Shown: one piece after another, positions 46,515-54,464 of the stretch
Layout: every line of letters starts with the position of its first letter
How positions within the stretch are numbered: the first letter of the stretch is position 1
Assembly: GCF_036173105.1 (NCBI RefSeq)
Contig: NZ_CP108053.1
Location: 8,990,001-9,054,000 of the forward strand
Source: Streptomyces sp. NBC_00287
Lineage (GTDB): Bacteria > Actinomycetota > Actinomycetes > Streptomycetales > Streptomycetaceae
DNA length: 64,000 bases
Reading direction: 5' to 3'
The notes under the pieces: generated by a model
The model's database searches: none
What the model saw: the letters and a program-made list of their open reading frames with translations, nothing else
Told to the model about the DNA's origin: nothing
Made by a program: the position numbers and the translations under genes

Positions 46515-47665
46515 ACGAGGACGATCGGGGGGAGAGCGCAGGCTCCGTATACGACCGCGTTGAGCGGGCGCTCGTGAGCGAGATCGAGGCTGGGACTTAC
46601 CCCCTCGGCGCGATGCTTCCTCCCCAACGTGAAATGGCCGACCGTTTTGGCGTGTCCCGCGACACGGTGCAGCGTGTGCTGAAGTCGCTGCAGGACCAGG
46701 GATACATCGAGTCACGGCAGGGCAGCGGAAGCCGCGTAGTCCGGACACCGAGCGGACGCGGAATTCCAACGAGGACGGCGCGCGTTGCCCCCCACTTACG
46801 AGAGGAGACCAGCCGCGGGGAGAACTCAGGCTCCGTACACGATCGCGTCGAGCGGGCGCTGTTGAGTGAGATCGAGGCTGGGACTTACCCCCTCGGTACG
46901 AGGCTTCCAACCCAACGTGACGTCGCCCGGCGTTTTGAGGTGTCTCGCGACACGGTGCAGGGCGTGTTCAGGTCGCTGCGGGACCAGGGGTACATCGAGT
47001 CACGGCAGGGCAGCGGAAGCCGCGTTGTCCGGACGCCGAGCGGACGCGGAAGCCGGGCGAGGACGGACCAAGGTCCTGTGCGCCTTGACTCCCATATAGA
47101 CGAGGCCTTCAGGTCCCGGGACGTCACCATCGATGCCTTCACATTGACGGGTGAGTCGCTGGACCTGCACATGCGTTTGTGTGCCGAGAAGATGCGGGCC
47201 GGGGAACTCAGGCCCGAGTCGATTCGTGTGCGACTGCTGCAGCCCCGGACCGACGGCGACTTCAAACTGGCCACGCCGGTGGGTGATCCCGAAGACCGAC
47301 GGGCACTTGAGCGTCTCCGAACTCTGCGGTTTTCGTTCACGGCCTCGATCAGCGGCGTGCTCCGAGAGCTTCAGGCCGTGGGGCAGGTGGCGAGCGTCAG
47401 CTTCGAGCACAGGGAGACTCCGATGGCTCCCATGCAGAAGCTGTACCTGTTCAACGGCACCGAGGTCCTCGCCGGCTACTACACCGTCCTACGGCGCCCG
47501 GTACACCTCGAGGCGGAGGAACAGATCGAGATATACGACGTCCTCGGACTCGGCGCGGCCCTCTACCACCACTCCGCGACCGGCGCGCCCCCGGATCCGG
47601 AGAGCACCGCCATCGTGAACAGGGCCAGGCGATGGTACGAGCACATGTGGGCGAACGCGGAGTAG
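46511..47665 (+). CDS. GntR-type regulator with duplicated winged helix and a C-terminal sensor domain
   Basis: This 384-residue protein starts at TTG 46511, overlapping the DUF5990 stop (TTGA). Residues 8-84 and 104-180 are two nearly identical GntR winged helices (VERALVSEIEAGTYPLGAMLP and VERALLSEIEAGTYPLGTRLP, then SRDTVQ...DQGYIESRQGSGSRVVRTP). Residues about 195-384 form another domain: DVTIDAFTL, ESIRVRLLQP, SVSFEHRETPMAP, LYLFNGTEVLAGYY and a final RRWYEHMW. The C-terminal domain is similar in order and wording to the C-terminus of the SAV_2336 protein at 49869-51962. The start is supported by the lack of a better codon and by the continuous HTH. It precedes the caspase gene by 173 bases and probably controls locus B. 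Confidence 0.8.
   Translation: MNEDDRGESAGSVYDRVERALVSEIEAGTYPLGAMLPPQREMADRFGVSRDTVQRVLKSLQDQGYIESRQGSGSRVVRTPSGRGIPTRTARVAPHLREETSRGENSGSVHDRVERALLSEIEAGTYPLGTRLPTQRDVARRFEVSRDTVQGVFRSLRDQGYIESRQGSGSRVVRTPSGRGSRARTDQGPVRLDSHIDEAFRSRDVTIDAFTLTGESLDLHMRLCAEKMRAGELRPESIRVRLLQPRTDGDFKLATPVGDPEDRRALERLRTLRFSFTASISGVLRELQAVGQVASVSFEHRETPMAPMQKLYLFNGTEVLAGYYTVLRRPVHLEAEEQIEIYDVLGLGAALYHHSATGAPPDPESTAIVNRARRWYEHMWANAE
46532..47050 (+). repeat. Tandem duplication of the GntR winged-helix coding segment
   Basis: The segment 46532-46762 recurs at 46820-47050 with a constant 288-base (96-codon) offset. Runs identical for 29 and 35 bases occur, for instance around ggctgggacttacc and gagtcacggcagggcag. 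This is a recent-looking in-frame duplication, not two genes. Confidence 0.9.
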
Positions 47666-47838
47666 TACTCGGCACCGGACTGACCCAAGAGCGAATTCCC
47701 GCTGCTCACCCCGCGCTATGGTCGTATCCGGCAAAGGGAAGGGCCAAGGGGGCGAGAGGGTTTGCGGGTCCTTTGTATGCACGGCACGGGCGTCGGAAAG
47801 TTCCCCGCGGCCCGCCGGTCAGGGTCAGAGGCGGCCGG

Positions 47839-49872
47839 GTGACCCCTCAGCCCGACGACCTGCCCGACATCGCAGCCCAGCGAACGTACGCCCTTGTGGT
47901 CGGGGTGGAGTCCTACGACGTCAGCAGCGGCTGGCGGCTACCGGGAGCGGCCCTCGACGCCCACCACTTCGCCCGCTGGCTCACCGGTTCCGGCCAGGTG
48001 CCGCCCGCCAACGTGCGTCTGTTCCTCTCCCCGTTGCCCTCGACCACCGTCCCCTGCGTGGACGACTTTCCGGAGCATCTGCCGGCGACCGAGGCGAACA
48101 TCAAACAGGCCCTCCTGCATGAACTCCCGTCCTGTGACGGCGACCTGCTGTGGATCTACTGGGCCGGACACGGCTTCGTCGACGACCACGGAGACGCGCT
48201 GCTGCCCTACTCCAACGCCGCCGCCCCCAGCATCAGCAATCTCAACCTGGGCTCGGCCCTGCGCTTGTGGAAGTCCACCTCCGTGGCGCATGGACGCTTC
48301 CGGCACCAGGTCGCCGTCGTCGACGCCTGCCGCGTGGACCGTCGGCGCACCCCCAAACTGCACTTCGAGGCACACGAATACGGCAAGGGGGCCATGACCG
48401 ACGAGCGCCGTCAGTTCGTTCTCTACGCGGCACCGCCAGGAGGGGCGGCCCGGAACGAGGCGGGTCGGCAGTCGGGCCTTTTCACCAGGTCGCTGCTGCA
48501 CAGGCTCGATGGTTTGAGCGTCGGGCAGGGCACGCACCGCCTGACGGCCATCGCGCATGGAGTCCAGGCCGACTTCGATGAACTCCGCCAGGCGAAAGGG
48601 GGCATCTGGCAGACACCGACCTTCGAGATCCACCGCGGATGGAACGGCTCAGCGATCTTCGGCGACGCCTGGACCGCATCCGCCCCCAGCGGCGCCCCGC
48701 AACTGGACCAGGAGGCCTGGAACCGACTCGCCGCCCTGACCAAGGGCCGTGGTCTGCCGCCGTACGCCCACGACGCCTACCGCTGGGCCTTCGACGTCTG
48801 CGAGTGCGCTGCCCCACTGGCCGGCAGCCCGCCCATGGTCGGGCTCACGGAGATCGTCCGCGATCTCGACGCGCGGCAGGGGCGGCCCGGCATCCCGCTC
48901 ACCCTGCCGTTCGTCCGTTACCTGGCCGCTCACGCCCAGGACCGGGAGTGGGGCGCAAGGCTGGACGCCTGGGTGGAAGACACCCGCGCCCGGATCGGCG
49001 CCGGGCCGGTACCACCCGCACCGGAACCCCCGACGGAGCCTGCCGCACTCCACGTCCAACTCGCCAAGGACCACAGGCAGGATGACGCGTACACGGTGCG
49101 TATATGGCGGTACGAGGGCCGATTCACCTCGGAGTGGGAGTCCGAGGCCTCCCTCAAACTGTCGGAGGCACGCAGCGAGGTCGGCGGGCGCATCGCGGCC
49201 CTCATCGAGGAGTTCGACGACAGGGACCCGCAGGGAATCGCCCCGGGCGTCGGACGCATCGAGGTGCATATCCCTCGCAAGCTGATCGACGAGGAGTTCG
49301 AAGGCTGGGCGGTCCCCGCCGGGCCGGAGGGCACGTTCGAGCCCATGGGGGTCCTTTTCGAAGTCGTGGTGCGCTGCCCCGACGAGAGAAGGGGAGCCGC
49401 ACGTCAGAAGTGGCGGCAGAAATGGGAGTCGTTCGAACGCCACGGCAAAGGCCGGTGGGAGGCGCCCACGCTCGATGCCCGCCACCCGATCTGGCTCCTC
49501 GCCGAAGACCAGGCGCCGGGCATCCTCTCCAGGCTCCTGCAAGCCGGGGAGCTACCGGTGTGCGTCCTGGTCCCCGGTGACCGTGCACTGCTGAGTGACG
49601 CACTGGACGCCGCGCACATGTCCGGGGTCCCGATCGTGGTGTGGCGGCGGGGCGCACCGCTGAACGGCTCCGCAGGCGATCTACCCTCCGCGCTGACCGC
49701 GTCCGGCGACGAGATCGACCTGCGGAACCTGCCGAGCCGGCTGCGCAGACGGCGTATCGAAGCCAGTGTCGCTCTGTCGTCGGAGCAGGCGGACCAGGGC
49801 GACAGCCACCCCTTCGCACTCCTGTGGGACGATCCGAACCGGAGACCCGACCCCAGGGCACTGAGACCGTGA
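47839..49872 (+). CDS. Caspase-like protease fused to VMAP-C domain (conflict locus B effector)
   Basis: This 677-residue protein is a paralogue of the caspase at 11642-13573. Residues 15-290 are the caspase-like domain: TYALVVGVESYD, IYWAGHGF with His111 and VAVVDACRVDRRR with Cys164, so the dyad is intact. The helical middle has YAHDAYRWAFDVCEC and LTEIVRDLDARQG. The C-terminal region from about residue 400 is VMAP-C-like (ALHVQLAKDH, RIEVHIPRKLIDEEFEGW, PVCVLVPGDRALLSDALDAA, PIVVWRRG). The GTG at 47839 follows the weak RBS AGAGG. It overlaps the SAV_2336 gene by GTGA at 49869. It lacks an accompanying MoxR. Confidence 0.88.
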   Translation: MTPQPDDLPDIAAQRTYALVVGVESYDVSSGWRLPGAALDAHHFARWLTGSGQVPPANVRLFLSPLPSTTVPCVDDFPEHLPATEANIKQALLHELPSCDGDLLWIYWAGHGFVDDHGDALLPYSNAAAPSISNLNLGSALRLWKSTSVAHGRFRHQVAVVDACRVDRRRTPKLHFEAHEYGKGAMTDERRQFVLYAAPPGGAARNEAGRQSGLFTRSLLHRLDGLSVGQGTHRLTAIAHGVQADFDELRQAKGGIWQTPTFEIHRGWNGSAIFGDAWTASAPSGAPQLDQEAWNRLAALTKGRGLPPYAHDAYRWAFDVCECAAPLAGSPPMVGLTEIVRDLDARQGRPGIPLTLPFVRYLAAHAQDREWGARLDAWVEDTRARIGAGPVPPAPEPPTEPAALHVQLAKDHRQDDAYTVRIWRYEGRFTSEWESEASLKLSEARSEVGGRIAALIEEFDDRDPQGIAPGVGRIEVHIPRKLIDEEFEGWAVPAGPEGTFEPMGVLFEVVVRCPDERRGAARQKWRQKWESFERHGKGRWEAPTLDARHPIWLLAEDQAPGILSRLLQAGELPVCVLVPGDRALLSDALDAAHMSGVPIVVWRRGAPLNGSAGDLPSALTASGDEIDLRNLPSRLRRRRIEASVALSSEQADQGDSHPFALLWDDPNRRPDPRALRP

Positions 49873-51962
49873 TCGACAGGCTGCACCAGATTCTCGCGGG
49901 CGCCGGCGTGGAGACGGGGCCTGAGGAACTCGCCGACATCCTGTGGCTGGCCCGCTGCATGGCAGCCCCTCACCAGGCCCCGGTGGCGGACCATCACCCC
50001 AGCCCAACCGGTCGGCCGGGCCGTGCCAAGGGCCCCGAACCCGCCGTACGGCAATCTCCCGCCCCTGGGCCGCCCCGGCCCAAGTCCCGCCGTACGGGCC
50101 CGAAGAGGGGCGACGCCCTGTTCGCCGCCACCGAGCCGCCACGGAAGCCGTCCACCGAGCCCCGGCCCCCGGGCGGTCCCGAAGCCTCGCAGGAGCGAAG
50201 TCGACAGTACGGCGTACCGGTGCGCGTCAGCCGGGCAGCGTCCCTGGACGACCCCCTCGCCGTCATGCGTGCGCTGCGCCCCCTGGGCCGCCGCCGTATC
50301 GCGGGCAACCGCATGGAACTGGACGAGGAGCTGACCGTCGAGGCCGGCATCGACCATCACATGCTGCTGCCGGTCCTACGCCCGATCCGGGACCGATGGC
50401 TCGACCTGACCCTCGTCGTGGACACCCACCGCTCGATGCTGCTCTGGCACGACCTGCTCGCGGAAATCCACACGCTCCTCACCCAGACCGGTCTCTTCCG
50501 CACCCTGCGGATATGGTTCCTGCGCGCCACCGACAGCGCGCGACCGGGCGAGCGCATCACCGTGTCCGCCACCCCCGACGGCCAGCCACGCAGCCCCCGG
50601 GAAGTCACCACCGGCCGGCAGCACGGCCTGATCCTGCTGGTGAGCGACACGGTCTCCGACGTATGGCACCGGCCCGAACTTCGCGAGACGGTCGGACAGT
50701 GGTGCACACACAACGCGGTGGCGCTGCTCAACGTTCTGCCCGAACGCCTTTGGGCCCGCGGTGCCGTCCACCCGGCCCCCTGCCTGATACGCGCCACCGG
50801 ACCCGCCACCCCCAACATCTCCTGGAGCCTCGCCGCACCGCCCGATGACCCCGCGAGCGGCCAACCCCGTCCGCAGGCCGTGCTGCCGGTGGTCGACGCG
50901 TCCCCGCAGATGCTGTCCGTGCTCGCCTCGCTGGTCTCCGGTAGCGGCCGCCGGCACAGCCTGCCCTGCCTTCCGCTGGACGCCGACTGGTCCAAGGGCG
51001 AGTTCCCCGGCGAGCCGCAGCTCGGGCCGGGCGACGACGGGCCGACCGACGCCGGCGACACGGACCGGGCCGCGCTGCGCGCGGTGCGCTGGTTCGAGGA
51101 GAGCGCCTCGCCCGCCGCCAGAGAACTCGCGGGATACCTCTCGGCCGTTCCCCTCACCCTCCCCGTGATGAATCTCGTACGTCGCGTCATGCTCCCCGAT
51201 TCGGACCACGGGCATCTCGCCGAAGTGGCGTTGGGCGGACTCCTGGAGCCCTGGGAGGAGTACCACCGGGCCGACCCGACGTATCTGGAGTTCCGATTCC
51301 TCCCCGGTGTCCGCGACGCGCTCATCGGCGGCCGGCTCCGGCAGCAGATCGCCACCGTGCGCGAACTCGTACGCCAAGAGGTCACCGCCTACCTGGACGA
51401 GCGCCGCACCACCGACGACTTCCCGGCGCTCCGGCACACCACCGCCGAGACCGCCACCCGCATCATCGCCCCCGACGCGGTCCCTTTCGCCCGTACGACG
51501 GCTCCCGGGGCCCCGGCCGTCTCCGACCTGCTCCTGGACGGCATCGCTCGCGCCTTCGAGGAACCCGAGGTCAGCATCGACGCTGTCGTCGGCAGTGCCA
51601 TAGCGCTGCTCGCGGCGGTCCTGCCGCAGGTGCGCCGCATCACCGAAGGGCAGGTGCTGCCCGCGTCGATCCGCGTGCGCCTGCTTTCCCTGGGCGGCGA
51701 GGGGGACAGCGGCGACATCGAGGCACTGCGCCACCTGCTGGAAGATGTGCGGAGCTCACCCATCGAGGTGACCTTCGAGGCGAGGGCCTCCGCGTCGCAG
51801 CCCCCCACCGAGCTCTACCTGATCAATTCGCGCACCGTGCTGACGTCGTACTTCCACCTGCCCGGGGAGAGCGCGCAGGAACTGCACGCGCAGCCCGAGG
51901 AGCGGCTGGAGGAGACCCTGGAGTGGTTCAACTCCTGGTGGGAGCTGCTCGGGGAGCGCTAG
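49869..51962 (+). CDS. SAV_2336-type protein with GntR-shared C-terminal domain (conflict locus B)
   Basis: This 697-residue protein starts at GTG 49869, overlapping the caspase stop. Residues 1-30 (IDRLHQILAGAGVETGPEELADILWLA) and 110-500 align with the N-terminal half of the locus A protein, including [40 protein letters not shown] and [35 protein letters not shown]. The following AAA, protease, caspase and cold-shock regions of the locus A protein are missing. In their place residues about 557-697 carry VSIDAVV, ASIRVRLLS, IEVTFEARASASQPP, LYLINSRTVLTSYF and EWFNSWWE, matching the GntR regulator's C-terminus. Confidence 0.85.
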   Translation: MIDRLHQILAGAGVETGPEELADILWLARCMAAPHQAPVADHHPSPTGRPGRAKGPEPAVRQSPAPGPPRPKSRRTGPKRGDALFAATEPPRKPSTEPRPPGGPEASQERSRQYGVPVRVSRAASLDDPLAVMRALRPLGRRRIAGNRMELDEELTVEAGIDHHMLLPVLRPIRDRWLDLTLVVDTHRSMLLWHDLLAEIHTLLTQTGLFRTLRIWFLRATDSARPGERITVSATPDGQPRSPREVTTGRQHGLILLVSDTVSDVWHRPELRETVGQWCTHNAVALLNVLPERLWARGAVHPAPCLIRATGPATPNISWSLAAPPDDPASGQPRPQAVLPVVDASPQMLSVLASLVSGSGRRHSLPCLPLDADWSKGEFPGEPQLGPGDDGPTDAGDTDRAALRAVRWFEESASPAARELAGYLSAVPLTLPVMNLVRRVMLPDSDHGHLAEVALGGLLEPWEEYHRADPTYLEFRFLPGVRDALIGGRLRQQIATVRELVRQEVTAYLDERRTTDDFPALRHTTAETATRIIAPDAVPFARTTAPGAPAVSDLLLDGIARAFEEPEVSIDAVVGSAIALLAAVLPQVRRITEGQVLPASIRVRLLSLGGEGDSGDIEALRHLLEDVRSSPIEVTFEARASASQPPTELYLINSRTVLTSYFHLPGESAQELHAQPEERLEETLEWFNSWWELLGER

Positions 51963-51971
51963 CCGCGGCGC

Positions 51972-52241
51972 CTACGGGGCCTTGCGCACGGCCTCCGCCA
52001 CCTGAGCCTCGATCCCGCCGAGGGACGCACCCTGCTCCTTCGCGTACTCCGTAACGGCCGTATGGGCGTCCCGCACAAGGTCCCGCCAGGCCCGCCGAGC
52101 GGTGTTGTACGTCTGCGTCTGCGTATCCGACCAGCCGACCTCGGCCGGGGGACCGTACTGCTCCCGCAACGCCTCGACCCGGCGGTTCGCCTCGTCCGCG
52201 GCGCGCTGCTTCTCGATCAGCTCCTCGAAGGTGTGTGCCAC
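51972..52241 (-). CDS. Small coiled-coil hypothetical protein
   Basis: This 89-residue protein has a long helical N-terminus (FEELIEKQRAADEANRRVEALREQYG) typical of a coiled coil and a second helix (RAWRDLVRDAHTAVTEYAKEQG). The GTG at 52241 has no Shine-Dalgarno, but a -10-like TACGAT lies 6 bases upstream, so the message may be leaderless. It ends 9 bases from the conflict locus B stop on the opposite strand and diverges from the HNH nuclease gene. No function is recognised. Confidence 0.65.
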   Translation of the reverse strand: MAHTFEELIEKQRAADEANRRVEALREQYGPPAEVGWSDTQTQTYNTARRAWRDLVRDAHTAVTEYAKEQGASLGGIEAQVAEAVRKAP

Positions 52242-52243
52242 AT

Positions 52244-52333
52244 GATGATCGTAAGAAGCCTTGCCGCGGACCGCGCGCTGAGCGCGGCCCGGTCGCTGTC
52301 TGTGAAGGCGTCGGGCGACGGCTTACGATCATC
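52244..52333. promoter_or_regulatory. Divergent promoters with mirrored -10 boxes, leaderless-type
   Basis: The 12-base CTTACGATCATC occurs next to both starts: in reverse at 52244-52255 before the minus GTG and in forward orientation at 52322-52333 before the plus ATG. Each TACGAT box ends 6-8 bases before its start codon, the distance expected when transcription begins at the start codon, and neither start has a Shine-Dalgarno. Leaderless expression is therefore inferred. Confidence 0.55.
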
Positions 52334-52337
52334 GGCC

Positions 52338-53312
52338 ATGGACTGGCTCGAACGCACCGCGAAGCTCAGGCAGTGGGCGAGAAACGGGACGCGCGCTCCC
52401 CATAAACCGCTGCTGCTCCTGTACGCCCTCGGTCGTTTCCAGGAGAACGCCGAGGGCGAGCTGCGGTACAGCGCGGTGGAGGAAGACCTCCAGAAACTGC
52501 TGACGGAGTACGGCCCGCCCAACAAGACCACCCCTGCCTACCCGTTCCACCACCTGGTCAGCGACGGCGTCTGGGAGGTGCGCACCGATCGCGGACCCGG
52601 CAGCCCCGGACCCGTACTGCGAGAGCTCCGGGAAACGGGAGCCGCCGGACGCCTCGCACCCGAACTGAGATCAGCGCTCCGACGCGACCCCCAACTGCTC
52701 GGCCGGATCGCACGCGTACTGCTCGACCTGCACTTCCCGCCCTCACTGCACAGCGAGTTGTGTGAATCCGTCGGCCTGGAAATGGAGCCCGTGGAGACCG
52801 AGCGGCTCTCGCCCGCGCGGCGCCAACGTGACCGGCGCATGCGCGAGTTGGTGCTCACTGCTTACGAGTACCGGTGTGCGTTCTGCGGCTACGACGGCAG
52901 GATCGGCGCCGTACCGGTCGGCCTGGAGGCGGCGCATGTGCGGTGGTGGGCGTTCGACGGCCCCGACGACGTCGACAACGGACTGTGTCTGTGCTCGCTG
53001 CACCACAAGCTCTTCGACAAGGGAGTCCTCGGCGTCGGCGACGGTCACCGGATCCTGGTCTCGCAACGCTTCGTCGGCCACAGCCCCGCCGCCCGCGAGC
53101 ACGTCATAGCACTCGCGGGCCGCCCGCTCGTCGGCCCACAGCCGGGCGCCCGGTCGGTCGCGACCGCCCACCGCGACTGGCACACCCGCCAGGTGTTCCA
53201 CGGAAGTCCACGCCCGGCGGCTGCCGGCCCGCGAGGCGAGCTCGCTTGCCGATTCGGCAAGTCGGGCTCCCGGCAGGAAATTCGCTCGCCCGCGATGAGC
53301 CCGCGCCGTTAG
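52338..53312 (+). CDS. HNH endonuclease, probable phosphorothioated-DNA-binding (SBD-HNH) type IV restriction enzyme
   Basis: This 324-residue protein begins MDWLERTAKLRQWARNGTRAPHKPLLLLYALGRFQ and LLTEYGPPNKTTPAYPFHHLVSDGVWEV, the N-terminal pattern of sulfur-binding-domain (SBD) restriction proteins such as those related to Streptomyces McrA. The C-terminal half is an HNH nuclease with CAFCGYDG, LEAAHVRWWAFDGPDDVDNGLCLCSLHHKLFDKG, so metal and catalytic His/Asn are in place. It should cut DNA carrying phosphorothioate or other modification. The ATG at 52338 is preceded by a leaderless-type -10 box. It sits 376 bases beyond conflict locus B, so this is a small defence-rich region. Confidence 0.82.
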   Translation: MDWLERTAKLRQWARNGTRAPHKPLLLLYALGRFQENAEGELRYSAVEEDLQKLLTEYGPPNKTTPAYPFHHLVSDGVWEVRTDRGPGSPGPVLRELRETGAAGRLAPELRSALRRDPQLLGRIARVLLDLHFPPSLHSELCESVGLEMEPVETERLSPARRQRDRRMRELVLTAYEYRCAFCGYDGRIGAVPVGLEAAHVRWWAFDGPDDVDNGLCLCSLHHKLFDKGVLGVGDGHRILVSQRFVGHSPAAREHVIALAGRPLVGPQPGARSVATAHRDWHTRQVFHGSPRPAAAGPRGELACRFGKSGSRQEIRSPAMSPRR

Positions 53313-53362
53313 GCTCCCGCCCCGAAGCAGGGCGCGACACGCGACCGCGAGGGGGAGCCGGC

Positions 53363-54082
53363 ATGGAGATCTCGGGCACGCGAACCGACCGTCTGGGCCT
53401 GCTGATCGACCAGTTCGACCGCGCCAGGGAGATGGCCCAGGTACGGCTGGCAGGACTCGGCGACGAGGAGTACCTGTGGGAGCCCGCCTCCGATTGCTGG
53501 TCGATCCGGCGCCGGAGCGAGGCGACGACACCCAGGGCCTTCGGGCCCGGCGAATGGGTCCTCGACCAAGGCGCCCCGGAGATCCCTGCGAACGAGTACG
53601 AGGAGGTCGCCCGCCAGGCAGCCGGCGGCATGAGCGTCGCCAAGATCGCCGATGACTGGAGCGTGAGTGTCGAGCGCGTCGAGGAGATCCTCAACCACAC
53701 CGGCCCGCTGGAGCCCGACACGTCACCGGTCACGACCATCGCGTGGCGGCTGGGGCACCTGCACTTCTGCTTCGCGGGAACCTGGGAGTGGACCTTCGGC
53801 GAGCGAAAGCAGGAACCGAAGTCACTGGTCGACTTCACGCCTTCCGCCGCCGTAGCGGCCGAGCGCTTCTGGGCAGTGATGGACCGCTGGCGGGCCGGCA
53901 TCACCGCCCTGACCGACGAGCAACTCGACACGGTCGGCTTCTCGCAATATCCCTACGGCTCCGACCCCGACGAACCGTTCATCAGCGTCCTGTGGGGCTC
54001 CAACCTCGAGTTCATCCACCACATGGCCGAAATAGCCCTCCTCCGCGACCTCTGGCAGGCACGCCACAAGAGCGCCCCATGA
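53363..54082 (+). CDS. DinB-like protein with inserted HTH-like helices
   Basis: This 239-residue protein has the DinB/YfiT four-helix pattern (LLIDQFDRAREMAQVRLAGLGDEEYLWEP, TTIAWRLGHLHFCFAGTWEW and FIHHMAEIALLRDL). An insert at residues about 85-115 (MSVAKIADDWSVSVERVEEIL) looks like a helix-turn-helix and is unusual for the family. Histidines in LGHLHF and FIHHMAE are candidate metal ligands. GGGGGAG precedes the ATG. Confidence 0.8.
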   Translation: MEISGTRTDRLGLLIDQFDRAREMAQVRLAGLGDEEYLWEPASDCWSIRRRSEATTPRAFGPGEWVLDQGAPEIPANEYEEVARQAAGGMSVAKIADDWSVSVERVEEILNHTGPLEPDTSPVTTIAWRLGHLHFCFAGTWEWTFGERKQEPKSLVDFTPSAAVAAERFWAVMDRWRAGITALTDEQLDTVGFSQYPYGSDPDEPFISVLWGSNLEFIHHMAEIALLRDLWQARHKSAP

Positions 54083-54095
54083 GTCGACGCAGGCC

Positions 54096-54407
54096 CTAAA
54101 ACCCCGCCATCGACTTGTCGAGCACCCCTCCCAGCGCACCGTAAAGGCTGCACCGGACGGAGTGCCTCGCCTTGCGGCGGAGGGCGAACCCGACGAGGAA
54201 GAAGAACGCGAAGAGCCCACCGAGGACCGCCGCCACCAGCGGGTCGTAGACGACGTACACGAAGCACGCGACGCCGCCCCACACGAGGATCGGCAGGAAA
54301 GAGCCGAGCAGTACCACCCAGAACGGGATGCGTTCAGGGCCCGACGGCAGCACGCGCCCGTGCCACACCTCGATGTGGTCCCTGGTCACGCAGTGCTCAA
54401 GACGCAT
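54096..54407 (-). CDS. Small membrane protein
   Basis: This 103-residue protein has two hydrophobic stretches in residues 28-78 (FWVVLLGSFLPILVWGGVACFVYVVY and VAAVLGGLFAFFFLVGFALR) with a short basic loop and C-terminus. The family is unknown; no motif besides the two helices is visible. Confidence 0.65.
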   Translation of the reverse strand: MRLEHCVTRDHIEVWHGRVLPSGPERIPFWVVLLGSFLPILVWGGVACFVYVVYDPLVAAVLGGLFAFFFLVGFALRRKARHSVRCSLYGALGGVLDKSMAGF

Positions 54408-54464
54408 GGAGTCATCAGACCACCACGCCGGCGGGCGCCGACATGGTGGTCCGAAAAGGATCGC

